The notes under the pieces were generated by a model. It was not told where the DNA came from and made no database searches. It saw only the letters and a list, made by a program, of their open reading frames with translations. Shown piece after piece: positions 51,701 through 57,777 of a stretch of DNA of 64,000 bases (position 1 is the first letter of the stretch; each line of letters opens with the position of its first letter). The stretch lies in the NCBI GenBank assembly GCA_944472155.2, contig OX235279.1, forward strand, positions 157,130,199 to 157,194,198, written 5' to 3'. Source of the DNA: Trichobilharzia szidati. Lineage: Eukaryota; Platyhelminthes; Trematoda; Strigeidida; Schistosomatidae. Position numbers and translations under genes: made by a program.

Positions 51701-54700
51701 CCAACTGACTGTCTGACTGACTCTCTGTTTTTCAACAGAGAACAACTATGCCATGCAGAAGTCCAGTCGTAGTTGACTTGTCCTCTTTATCTTAAGGTTG
51801 TACACATAACTATCTCAATATTACCCATCATATATTACCACTTAACATGGGAGACAGAATACGAACATATCTATGGTGAGAGACAGTTAGTCTTTTCATA
51901 TCCTCCACTTTCAGTGTCCACTTCTCACTCACAGACATCCGACTATATTTCATGTCATTCAAACGCTGTCGTCTTTTGATATTTACTGTTATTATTGTTG
52001 TCCATTACATGAACAGATGAAATAAGGAATGGTGAAATGAACGTGAGTATTGCTGTTGCACAACCATCTACAAACGAACAAGGTATTTCAAGAAATATAG
52101 TTAATTATTTTGCTTTCTCATATTTTTGACGAGAACATCTCCGCGGGTGTGGTTGTGTTCTCTGAGCTCAGTGATAATCTAATTGCGACGCTTTCGTTGT
52201 CATTTCAGGCAATATGGCTTCAGTTCAGACTTCAATAGAACAGGTCAACTTCTCTGAACTCCTCTTACATGAATCATTTAATTTCATCGTGTTTTACGCC
52301 TAAGTGCGTGACGATGTATACCGCTGACAGGCTGATATGCTAAGCAGCGCATCGAACGGAAGTGATCTAAACACCTGACGGGTGTGTTTACTCCTTCTGG
52401 TTCTAGCTCATCAGTACGGTGTACTTGGTTTGACCTCGGTCAAAGAGAGATGAATTAGTTTACAGCACTAGAATTCTGGCAGACTGTTTACTTGGCTTGA
52501 CTGCAGAAATAAATACATATATATACACATATATTCAAAATTCATAATTCGTCACTGAATTCGCATCGTGCTAATCTTCAGATATCATAGAATTACAAGT
52601 CACGGGAGGCTTTGACATGTCAACAGAGACACAGAACTCTAGTGCAATATGGAAAGTCATTTGAAAGGGGAAAGAGGAAGTCTAACAAATATGCCCATAA
52701 GAAATTTCAAAACACTGAATAACTTAACAATGAATGGACTTCACCATCATCACATTCTTTATATACCCACATATTAATTGAGAAATTCACTGTTCCTTGA
52801 AAAGTAAATGTTCTTTCGCCCATAATAGCATCGAAGATAGGACTTCGTATGTGTGTAGAGAAGAATGCGTCTATGAAGAAATTTATTAGCGACGATCACC
52901 GTCAACGACAGAAAACTAATGGAAGATCACCTCTTTCAATTTCCTTGACTGGCAGTGTAGTTTCAACTTTAGTCCTCACGGAAGATTATGTCACGGCTAG
53001 TAGACGAGGGTGAGAAAAGCAGGACTCATCTTCATTACCATGAAATCAGCTGGGAATAAGCAACAGCATCCCGAAATTCAAATCCAACATCAACTTTGCG
53101 TGTACAAATGGTTCAGAGACTTGACAGATGAGTCACCAGAAACATTTCCAACAGACCACTGTAGACTGTCTTCAATAGATGCTCTCGCTCCCTACTCAAG
53201 ACAAAATGGTCGACCTGAACTATTAGCGAGAAGAAACGAACCAACAACGTATCGTGGAACAAATATGATAGAAGAAATGGATTCGACATAATCTGAGGAC
53301 ACCACTGAATGACATCACATGAAGGTCATTGCTTAGGTGGCATATCTGCAACGTCAAAGTTTCTAACATTTCTCCTCATACTGAGGGTTTTCTTACGTCA
53401 CCGAATACATGATTTGTGGACTTTGTCACTGTGTTACTTGAGATCATTATGTGTTGATTAATCAACCCATGTTCAAGAGATGCCCATTTCTGCGACTAAC
53501 TCAGTGGACAATATTCAAAAATGGTGGTTCAACCTCCTTCTATACTGAGATGAAATTTCATCCCAGTTCACTTTGAAATTCGATTGATTTGGACTGATTA
53601 AATTGTCTCCGTTGAGTCTTTTACCCAATACACGACAATGATGACAGTCGCTATTAACGGGCAGAACACTCGCTTGTTTATGTTGGTCAGTATGTAATAC
53701 CGCTTTATGTATGAGTGATATCCAACTACTAAATTCATTCCATCAGCATTTCGTAGACTCATGCACTGATGCTTGTCTTCTCGATGGCCAGTTATGCTAT
53801 ATCAAATCGATCGCACATATTGAGATCTGAATAACTCCGGTTTACAAATGAAACTGTAGTGAAATCGCACCAGAATTCCAAAAGTGATTCACAGTGAATA
53901 ACAGTGAATATATGTGCATGCAGTAGTGATGAATGCTCATGATTAATGTTCACATTGGATGGTTAGTTATTCAGACTGATGATAGAATGTATAGGAAGAT
54001 GAATGATAATACTGGAACAATAAGTGAAGAAAATGTGTGCACAAAGTATGAAGTAATGCAGTAGTTATGAGTTGACATATTCACTTGCAGCTAAGGATAG
54101 CAAACTTGTCTGAGTCTGCTACTTTGCCAAAGAGGACTCGTGCTGTTTTAGGTTAATTGCACTGGGTATTCGGTATTTAGTGGCTTTTGACAATTTGTTC
54201 GATACCTGATGGATGACAGAAAAGGATTCTTCAGTGTGCTGGCTTTGTGAACTGCATGGACCAGGTAATCTGCTTGTAAGTGTTCTGTGGGACGTAAAAT
54301 CAAGTTCCGAGAGCAATTTCAGATAGTACTAGCTCTACAGGAACATTTGAAATGATACATGGTAAGTCAAAACACTTCGCCGTTCGTCCTCTCGCTTCCA
54401 TTCGATGGCCTGCACATTAGGTCGATTCGTTACCATAGTTGATAGTCACTTATTATTCCTAACTAACCAACCGATCTTCATTGTCAAACGAGAGTAAAAG
54501 TTGATGAAAGTATCAAACTTGTTGGAAATGCTTTATTTGACGCACAAAGGCTATGAAGCACTTAGAATTACTCGCTGACTTGACATAGGTAATGGAAGTC
54601 TGGATTAAGTTATTTGTGCTGAGTTTTTAGATTTGTTACAGGATTTTCATCATGAGCTGACATTATTTAGAGAACCACTGGAAAACCTGGGAGTACTGGA

Positions 54701-56828
54701 CAGCTATTTCGTCCTGGTTTTAGACTCTTCATCAGTACGCACCCACCGGGATTCGAACCCAGGACCTTCTGGTTACAAGTTAGAATTCATGGACCATTGG
54801 ATCGGCTCCCAGTGGCCTAATGGCATACGAGCTCACCTTGTAACCAGTAGGTTCTGGGTTCGAATCCCGGTGGGTGCGTACTGACGAAGAGTTCCAAACT
54901 GGGATGAAACAGCTATCCAGTACTCCCAGGTTTTCCAATGGTTCTCTAACTAATGTCAGCTCATGATGAAAATCCTGTAACCAATCAAATTCCTACAAAC
55001 CAACACTTGAATATTTTTTAGATTTCTTCAACCGACGTCAGAGTGTAGTTGTTCTTATTCAAATCCATTAGTTAAATTCATTTTGTGAAATGCTGGTCCG
55101 TGTAAATTGTGAATAATGCTCCCAGTGATGTTAATTTTCAATGTGTTTATTTCAATTTTTCTTCATTCCTTGTATTTATGATTGAACAGAAGCTCTTATT
55201 CCACATGAATGTCTGTACAGTGTCATTTCAAGCCAACAGAGTTCAGGTAATGCAACCAGTGCATATATATTTTTCATTGCTTGAATGCGCATAGAAATAT
55301 TTGGTGTCTGTTACGAATGCTTCGATGATGTCCAGGTATTAACTTGATGTTATTCGATGCTTGACGTGTTCCTGAGGAATTCGTAGCATCTCTGTCAATT
55401 TACTCTTTCTCCGTCTCAGTTTTCATGCTATCAACAGATATCCTTTGATTCCATTTATGGATTCCTAATCATATGATATTGATCGTGTGGAATTTGTTAG
55501 ATTTAGTCAATGTGCAACACCTCATTGAGCAATTTAATTTGAGAAGTTTCAACACACCGTCATTCTAACAGGTGTTTTGCTAGGTATGCATTTTCCACTA
55601 GTGAAAATATTTTTATGAGGTAATGATACGTGTGCAGTGATGCTAAATTTCAATGTGTTTATTTCAATTTCTCTTCATTCCTTGTATTTCTGATTGAACA
55701 GATGCTCCAATTCGTCATGAATGTTTCTACAGTGTGATTTCAAGCCAACAGAGTTCAGGTAATACAACCAGTGCATTTATATACATGAATATTTCATTGT
55801 TTGATTGTGGATGGAAATATACGGTCTCTGTTGATATTCCATCTCCTAGTACGAATGCTTCGATGATGTCTAGATGTTATCTTGATGTTATTTGATGGTT
55901 CATAGTAGCTAGCAGTATGTCATCGACTTATTCTTGAAGAATTCGCAGCATCTCTGTCAGTTCGCTCTTCCTCCGTCTCAGTTTTCATGCTATCAACAGA
56001 CATCCTTTGATTCCATTCATGGATTCCTAATCATATCATATTGATCGTCTGGAATTTGTTAGATTTAGTCAATGTGCAACACCTCATTGAGCAATTTAAT
56101 TTGAGATGTTTCAACACACCGTCAGTCTAACAGATCTTTTGCTCGGTATGCATTTTCACCTGTTGATCCAACGTTTTGTTAACCAAATGCCTTCCATGGT
56201 TTTCAGTGTCGAAATGAATTTCTTGATGATAACCAGACGTTTCCAAGAGTTGCTTATCACCTTACATATTATTTCGTCAAGTTATTCATCCAGGAAAATT
56301 ACAGATACATCATCTTTGTTCACTGGACCATAATGCAAATCCCTTGAATCAAATTTGCACTTTGAAGCAGACACAGAGGACAAAACAAGATGAAGCTGGC
56401 TAGAAGTCTAATAGGAAGCCGTAACCAGTGAGCTCTGAGTTGATTATGAGGACAATGAATCGTCGATCACACTGGTTGGTGTTGTTGCAATATGTTTCGA
56501 AAATTGACACAAGTTAGGATTCGTGTACCATTGACTTCCTTTTCGCTGGCTGAATGACCAGCGAGCGGTTCATGTAACCTGAAGGTCCTGTGTTTGATCT
56601 GTGGTAGAACCACAGATGCATAGTACTGAGGAGGACGAAACAGCTGTCCAGCACTCCATGGTTCTCACTATCTACTTTAATCTACGTTGTGCTGCTATTC
56701 TACACTTGGTTCAGATTAACGACTATCTTTTCATTCTTGATTCAATAGTTACCACGTACAATCTTTCAAATATTCAGCATAACGCTACTGTCAATCCAGA
56801 TACAGCAACAACAACACAAAGTATTTAA
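30670..56828 (+). CDS. Micro-exon gene (MEG) encoding a secreted glycoprotein
   Basis: Assembled from about 14 exons over 26 kb. Exon 1 encodes a signal peptide and ends one base into a codon. Every internal exon consists of 2 bases, whole codons and 1 base, so all introns are phase 1 and each exon can be included or skipped without a frameshift. Joined, they give about 226 codons plus a TAA stop, or 222 without the 12-nt candidate. The mature product has five N-glycosylation sequons (NKT, NMT, NVS, NLS, NAT), single cysteines in the 57-nt exons, one junction-encoded cysteine, and no membrane anchor at the C-terminus. This design (signal-peptide exon, many symmetric 6-80-nt exons, long introns) is the defining feature of schistosome MEGs, secreted at the host interface. 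I cannot assign it to a numbered family. Individual exons are listed separately. Confidence 0.85.
31219..32110 (-). mobile_element. Penelope-like element relic between inverted terminal repeats
   Basis: 31219-31345 pairs inverted with 31905-32025 (CACAATTTATTGCTCATAAG against its complement; GACTTTATCGGT/CAAGCGATGAAAAATATT likewise). Between them the minus strand encodes Penelope C-terminal sequence (LMANSLFIESTPNTFI) and, upstream, a decayed GIY-YIG region near 31600. The 3' outer end carries the TACTGTGAGACTTTATC motif shared with 12700 and 14870. It sits inside MEG intron 1. Confidence 0.65.
32760..32885 (+). repeat. Decayed tRNA-headed SINE with hammerhead remnant
   Basis: TGGTTCCGATCACC resembles a B box; GTGTGCACG then AAAGAGTGGC...GGTGGAACAGCTGCACA follows the order of the hammerhead region (stem I, core, stem II, GAAA, stem III) but with several core changes. 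Confidence 0.35.
33313..33555. repeat. Direct terminal repeats of a Penelope-like element
   Basis: TTTACACACAATGATGAGTT and the following GGTAATATTTCGAGCAAAAT at 33313-33380 recur at 33485-33555. The ~70-bp direct repeats are about 170 bp apart and abut the Penelope coding relic at 33545. Confidence 0.65.
33545..33960 (-). pseudogene. Penelope-like element with internal RT deletion
   Basis: Minus strand: EVSMGSPLGQLLA near 33920-33880 is the RT box equivalent to MGSPLSPVLANIF. It is followed closely by FLHKRL, then AAHEWRKNHNIDWNNVFILK and MRKWKERLITESIFLEVTQD, the conserved sequence after the GIY-YIG core. The catalytic YxDD part of the RT and the GIY-YIG core itself are missing, so a large internal deletion joined the two ends. 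Confidence 0.75.
34434..34451 (+). CDS. MEG exon 2: 18-nt micro-exon
   Basis: Acceptor CTGATTTCTTTAG has a good pyrimidine tract; donor GTAAGCAG follows. With the T carried from exon 1 it encodes SRAVSE and leaves one base (C). The length is a multiple of 3 and the phase fits both neighbours. Confidence 0.65.
35120..35790 (+). pseudogene. RTE reverse-transcriptase relic in MEG intron 2
   Basis: Fragments in order: AAGCCAGATGGAATTCCCCC (PDGIPPE), GTTTGGAAGGGGGAAACGTG, GAGAACGCCGGATTCAGAGA (ENAGFR), and GTAGGACAGGGTTGCCTACT (VGQGCLLPP) with IFMIVIDWII. Many frame breaks. Sense orientation relative to the MEG. Confidence 0.7.
36241..36259. repeat. Short AC microsatellite
   Basis: Nine CA/AC dinucleotide repeats. 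Confidence 0.8.
36290..36610 (-). pseudogene. RTE relic, minus strand
   Basis: Minus strand reads VVDWIARH, NMMNLEDLDFANDL (the FADD box as FAND), then KINKLVEEA and an ITVN..NLEEVIFFTLG-like end. It is the only RTE remnant in the MEG introns lying antisense to the gene. A spurious 39-nt symmetric pseudo-exon ending at GTAAGTGAT lies inside it. Confidence 0.65.
36788..36799 (+). CDS. Candidate MEG 12-nt micro-exon
   Basis: CATCACTCAGTA lies between a long T-rich tract ending CAACTGAAG and a perfect donor GTAAGTGAG. In phase 1 it adds PSLS and ends in A, which still joins to the next exon in frame (ACT). The acceptor is the weak point: the T-run ends 9 bases before the AG. It may be an optional exon or chance. 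Confidence 0.4.
37577..37627 (+). CDS. MEG exon: 51 nt, IQRALEEV type
   Basis: Acceptor TATTCCCCTCTCTTAG, donor GTGAGATG. Encodes IQRALEEVNNKTNQYE, predicted helical with one NKT sequon. It resembles the 39-nt exon at 47334 (VIEAIENMTSKY), suggesting the two arose by exon duplication. Confidence 0.8.
38268..38397 (+). repeat. SINE remnant with hammerhead-like region
   Basis: CCTGAGTTCAATCTCC resembles a Pol III B box. Downstream TAGTGATTAATTGTCC, an AAATA loop, GGAGGATGAAACAG and ATGTTCAGAACC keep the order core, stem II, GAAA, cleavage region, with mutations in the core. Confidence 0.45.
38890..39075 (+). repeat. SINE remnant with hammerhead-like region
   Basis: A tRNA-like head around GGTGGCAGTGACCGGCGATT is followed at 39035-39080 by AAAGAGTCCCAAATGGGAAC then AAACCGCTGTCCGACATTC. 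Stem II (GTCCC/GGGAAC) and the GTCC cleavage region are recognisable; the CTGANGA core is lost. Confidence 0.45.
39470..39757 (+). pseudogene. RTE 3'-end relic, with tRNA-like sequence
   Basis: CTTGAAGCTCTATGTTCCAC corresponds to LEALCST, followed by RNAKE and a short A-rich tail (GGAATAAAAG). Upstream, GTGATTCAATCCTC resembles a B box, so a SINE and the RTE tail may be fused. Confidence 0.45.
40226..40263 (+). pseudogene. Relic MEG exon, 38 nt, frameshifted
   Basis: Good acceptor TTTTAATTTTCAACAG and donor GTGTAAGC flank 38 nt. In phase 1 it hits TAG as its second complete codon. If one base were missing after the first two, the rest would read VLEEVSNFAHSD, matching VIEAIENM of the 39-nt exon in position and length (39 minus 1). 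A copy of the repeat described at 50215 ends about 20 bp upstream of its acceptor. Confidence 0.5.
40400..40570 (+). repeat. Decayed SINE
   Basis: AGAGGACAAAGCAGCTGCCC resembles the AGGACGAAACAGCTGTCC hammerhead 3' half found near 56640. No complete core is present. Confidence 0.3.
40890..41260 (+). repeat. Dispersed repeat with the CTTCGACGATGT motif
   Basis: GTGCAGATGCTTCGACGATG and GTGACTAGCAGTGGAATC, followed by CAAACG...AGAGTTTGAG, match the inner ends of the inverted arms (2340-2500; 11558-11720). A partial form lies at 55310-55400 and 55855-55930. Confidence 0.5.
41948..42010 (+). CDS. MEG exon: 63 nt, hydrophobic
   Basis: Acceptor TATCTTTCTATCTTCACAG and donor GTAAGTCAG are both near-perfect. 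Encodes LSRSTLFTISSLLLSASSIQ after the junction Glu. The serine/leucine-rich stretch could form a membrane-active or amphipathic helix; that is inference. Symmetric, phase 1. Confidence 0.85.
42500..42958 (+). pseudogene. RTE 3'-end relic in the intron after the 63-nt exon
   Basis: CTGCCTTCGCTTCATACTGA (QQLSTLALY region), then AGCTGAGGTGAATCGAATAC, GTGGGACGTGAGTGGAAAAC, GGAGGAAATGAAAGCCTGTC (EEMKACR), GAAGCTCGATGCTCCGTTCG, ending GAGAAATAATAATAATTATA. Sense orientation. Better preserved than most tails here. Confidence 0.75.
43887..43907 (+). CDS. Weak candidate MEG 21-nt micro-exon
   Basis: Acceptor GAAAATTTCAG; the exon GTAGTCCGATGATTCAATCA plus G is symmetric and open in phase 1 (SPMIQS). 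The donor GTCTCAAC matches consensus only at CAG|GT, so this may be chance or a rarely used exon. Confidence 0.2.
44258..44305 (+). CDS. MEG exon: 48 nt, glutamine-rich
   Basis: Excellent acceptor (CCCCTGCTTCTTCTCCATAT then TTCAG) and donor GTAAGTGT. Encodes QISLQSNDQNMQVQT with an Arg formed at the 5' junction. It ends in T, so the next exon must not start AA, AG or GA. The following exon starts GC and satisfies this. Confidence 0.85.
45510..45650 (+). pseudogene. RTE 3'-tail fragment
   Basis: GAGGAATTGAAAGCTTGTCG, ATCGTGGAGTTACCTGGAAG and AAAAGAATAATACTAAG match the last ~140 bp of the RTE family. Sense orientation. Confidence 0.6.
46210..46500 (-). repeat. Degenerate CCTAAC/TCTAAC minisatellite tract
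   Basis: Imperfect runs such as TTCCTAACTCTAATCTAAAC, ACTCCTAACTTTAGTC and ACACTAATCTATAACTAAAG recur at loose ~15-25-bp spacing. Complement of the TTAGG-type tract at 9236-9420. Confidence 0.5.
47334..47372 (+). CDS. MEG exon: 39 nt, VIEAIENM type
   Basis: Acceptor TTTCACTCTTTCAAACATTT then TAG, donor GTAAGTTA. Encodes VIEAIENMTSKY with an NMT sequon; the 5' junction codon is TGC (Cys). Skipping it would join T to GA of the next exon and create TGA, so with its upstream neighbour included it is effectively obligatory. Confidence 0.85.
48130..48295 (-). repeat. tRNA-headed SINE, Pol III boxes intact
   Basis: Minus strand: TGGTGGCACAGTGACTAGG (A-box-like) and, about 45 bp on, CCGGGGTTCGACCCC, a perfect B box (GGTTCGANNCC). 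No hammerhead core was recognised downstream, so it is either a different SINE subfamily or truncated. Confidence 0.6.
48690..49085 (+). pseudogene. RTE 3'-end relic
   Basis: GAAATGAATGGAGGTGCATT, CTCTGAGGAGACCTTACAGT, GGGAATGAAAGCTAATGAGC and GCTCAATGTTCCACTGAAAA, ending in AATTACTAATAACAAT. Sense orientation, ending about 80 bp before the acceptor of the 66-nt exon at 49167. Confidence 0.65.
49167..49232 (+). CDS. MEG exon: 66 nt, basic helix
   Basis: Acceptor ACTGATTATTTGTTAG, donor GTAAGTTG. Encodes ILRRKYTTNVDQYKALLRQL then E. Predicted basic and helical. Symmetric, phase 1, open. Confidence 0.85.
49840..50268. mobile_element. MITE-like element with ~36-bp inverted ends
   Basis: GAAGAGACTCTTTTGTATGA and ATTCGTCATCAA at the left match the complement of TTGATGATAAATTCGTGGAA and AGAGTCTCTTTC at the right. 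Its interior (50020-50160) is shared with 44820-44990. Single inverted-end copies occur at 40160-40208, 44360-44400 and 45700-45755. No transposase frame is present. Confidence 0.55.
51739..51768 (+). CDS. MEG exon: 30-nt micro-exon
   Basis: Very good acceptor (CTCTCTGTTTTTCAACAG); donor GTAGTTGA is moderate. Encodes NNYAMQKSS after a junction Glu and ends in C. Symmetric, phase 1. Only 248 bp of intron separates it from the next exon, the shortest in the gene. Confidence 0.65.
51845..51970 (-). pseudogene. LINE C-terminal relic in a MEG intron
   Basis: Minus strand reads WTLKVEDMKRLTVSHHRYVR, then IL; this is homologous to the KVEDIQRL..DHCCLRS segment at 13970-14050. It lies in the 248-bp intron between the 30-nt and second 66-nt MEG exons and occupies half of it. 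Confidence 0.5.
52017..52082 (+). CDS. MEG exon: 66 nt, NVS sequon
   Basis: Acceptor GTCCATTACATGAACAG, donor GTATTTCA. Encodes EIRNGEMNVSIAVAQPSTNE then Q. It contains an internal GTGAGTAT that could act as a donor but would break the phase. Open in phase 1 although ATGAAATAAGG contains stops in another frame. Confidence 0.8.
52209..52303 (+). CDS. Possible alternative terminal MEG exon
   Basis: After a strong acceptor (CTTTCGTTGTCATTTCAG) the phase-1 frame runs NMASVQTSIEQVNFSELLLH and on to a TAA at 52301-52303. A potential donor (GAACAG|GTCAAC at 52244) would give a 35-nt asymmetric exon. It could therefore serve as an early 3'-terminal exon, giving a shorter protein, or be a non-functional splice-site remnant. 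No AATAAA was found close by. Confidence 0.3.
53000..53345 (+). pseudogene. RTE C-terminal relic
   Basis: FITMKSAGNKQQH corresponds to FINLKPILKS; WFRDLTDESPETFPTDHCRL and APYSRQNGRPELLARRNEPT follow the NLAGHKE..LYTEDQMAG pattern. GAAGAAATGGATTCGACATA follows. Sense orientation; no TAA tail was found. Confidence 0.6.
54341..54361 (+). CDS. MEG exon: 21-nt micro-exon
   Basis: GAACATTTGAAATGATACAT plus G between TAGCTCTACAG and a perfect donor GTAAGTCA. Encodes TFEMIH after a junction Gly. The pyrimidine tract is short. Symmetric, phase 1. Confidence 0.6.
54636..54781 (-). repeat. Inverted SINE pair, left member with hammerhead relic
   Basis: Minus-strand SINE with B box at 54750-54762. Its hammerhead region, 54738-54693, has stem I GTACTG/CAGTAC, core ATGAAGA (consensus CTGANGA with the first C changed to A), stem II GTCT/AGGAC, GAAA, then a GTC cleavage site. 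One or two changes away from a canonical ribozyme. Confidence 0.7.
54813..54982 (+). repeat. Inverted SINE pair, right member with hammerhead relic
   Basis: Plus-strand SINE with A box TGGCCTAATGG at 54813 and a perfect B box GGTTCGAATCC near 54858. The hammerhead region 54878-54923 has a 6-bp stem I (GTACTG/CAGTAC), core ACGAAGA with two changes, stem II GTTCC/GGGAT and GAAA, but cleavage triplet ATC. Arms 54636-54781 and 54836-54982 are inverted repeats about 54 bp apart. Confidence 0.7.
55190..55246 (+). CDS. MEG exon: 57 nt, first tandem copy
   Basis: Acceptor follows a T-rich tract ending ATGATTGAACAG; donor GTAATGCA. Encodes ALIPHECLYSVISSQQSS. Part of a ~0.5-kb tandem duplication; its twin starts 512 bp downstream. 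Confidence 0.85.
55702..55758 (+). CDS. MEG exon: 57 nt, second tandem copy
   Basis: Acceptor CTGATTGAACAG, donor GTAATACA. Encodes APIRHECFYSVISSQQSS, differing from the first copy at a few residues. Both copies keep the frame, cysteine and splice sites, so both are probably used. Confidence 0.85.
56528..56670 (+). repeat. SINE with hammerhead lacking stem II
   Basis: A tRNA-like head (TGGCTGAATGACCAGCGAGC; B-box-like TGTTTGATCTG) is followed by AGTACTGAGGAGGACGAAAC and AGCTGTCCAGCACTCC. CTGAGGA, GGAC, GAAA and GTC are all present, but the 5' strand and loop of stem II are deleted. It ends about 80 bp before the terminal MEG exon. Confidence 0.6.
56749..56828 (+). CDS. MEG terminal coding exon
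   Basis: Strong acceptor (CTTTTCATTCTTGATTCAATAG). In phase 1 it reads TTYNLSNIQHNATVNPDTAT then TTQSI and TAA at 56826-56828. Two N-glycosylation sequons (NLS, NAT) and a threonine-rich end. The 3' UTR probably extends toward or into the assembly gap at 57037; no clear AATAAA lies before the gap. Confidence 0.8.
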
Positions 56829-57036
56829 AAATAATAATAATAGTGAGAGATTTATTCCAAACAGGACTTTCCATACAATGTGGAATTTTAAGCATGTAAT
56901 ATGATATCGCATCTAAGTTTCTTTTTACATGACACTACACTGTAAGGGGAAAATAAGTAACAGAAACACTTGCCTTATTAATAATGTCAGTAAAAATGTA
57001 AATGTGAGGTTGAAATTAAAAGTCCATAGAAGTATC

Positions 57037-57536
57037 NNNNNNNNNNNNNNNNNNNNNNNNNNNNNNNNNNNNNNNNNNNNNNNNNNNNNNNNNNNNNNNN
57101 NNNNNNNNNNNNNNNNNNNNNNNNNNNNNNNNNNNNNNNNNNNNNNNNNNNNNNNNNNNNNNNNNNNNNNNNNNNNNNNNNNNNNNNNNNNNNNNNNNNN
57201 NNNNNNNNNNNNNNNNNNNNNNNNNNNNNNNNNNNNNNNNNNNNNNNNNNNNNNNNNNNNNNNNNNNNNNNNNNNNNNNNNNNNNNNNNNNNNNNNNNNN
57301 NNNNNNNNNNNNNNNNNNNNNNNNNNNNNNNNNNNNNNNNNNNNNNNNNNNNNNNNNNNNNNNNNNNNNNNNNNNNNNNNNNNNNNNNNNNNNNNNNNNN
57401 NNNNNNNNNNNNNNNNNNNNNNNNNNNNNNNNNNNNNNNNNNNNNNNNNNNNNNNNNNNNNNNNNNNNNNNNNNNNNNNNNNNNNNNNNNNNNNNNNNNN
57501 NNNNNNNNNNNNNNNNNNNNNNNNNNNNNNNNNNNN
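57037..57536. other. Assembly gap (500 N)
   Basis: Exactly 500 N characters, probably a fixed-size placeholder, so the true distance is unknown. It may hide the MEG polyadenylation site. Confidence 0.98.
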
Positions 57537-57777
57537 ACTGGCGCTGGTAAAAATCCTGCCCGAATTTATAACCGATATGGGTGTTCGGTAATTTGTTGCC
57601 AGTACAAGAATGAAGTGTTGGTATTTGTTTCGGGTAGTCATCAAACCATAGCAAGTTTTGTGCGGAAATTGGCACATGCTCCCTACTAGATACATAGGAT
57701 GTATGAATGGGTTCTGTAGGCTTGCTAAATGTAGTCTGTGGCCGATGTTTGGGGATTTTCTATAACTTTCAGTTAAT

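Larger units (their letters stand above)
55124..56155 (+). repeat. Tandem duplication (two ~0.5-kb units) carrying a 57-nt exon
   Basis: Unit 1 is about 55124-55600 and unit 2 about 55636-56155. They share the T-rich acceptor region, the exon, the donor, and a long downstream stretch (TCATGCTATCAACAGA, GTCAATGTGCAACACCTCAT, CAACACACCGTCA). The exons are 512 bp apart; downstream the offset grows to about 557 bp through an indel. Confidence 0.9.

Noticed and set aside
54813..54875. Possible functional tRNA gene at the SINE head
   Set aside because: A and B boxes are good, but the acceptor stem does not close and a hammerhead-type SINE body follows directly.
56925..57695. Frames of 220-256 codons spanning 57.0-57.5 kb
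   Set aside because: Artefact of translating the 500-N gap as open sequence.
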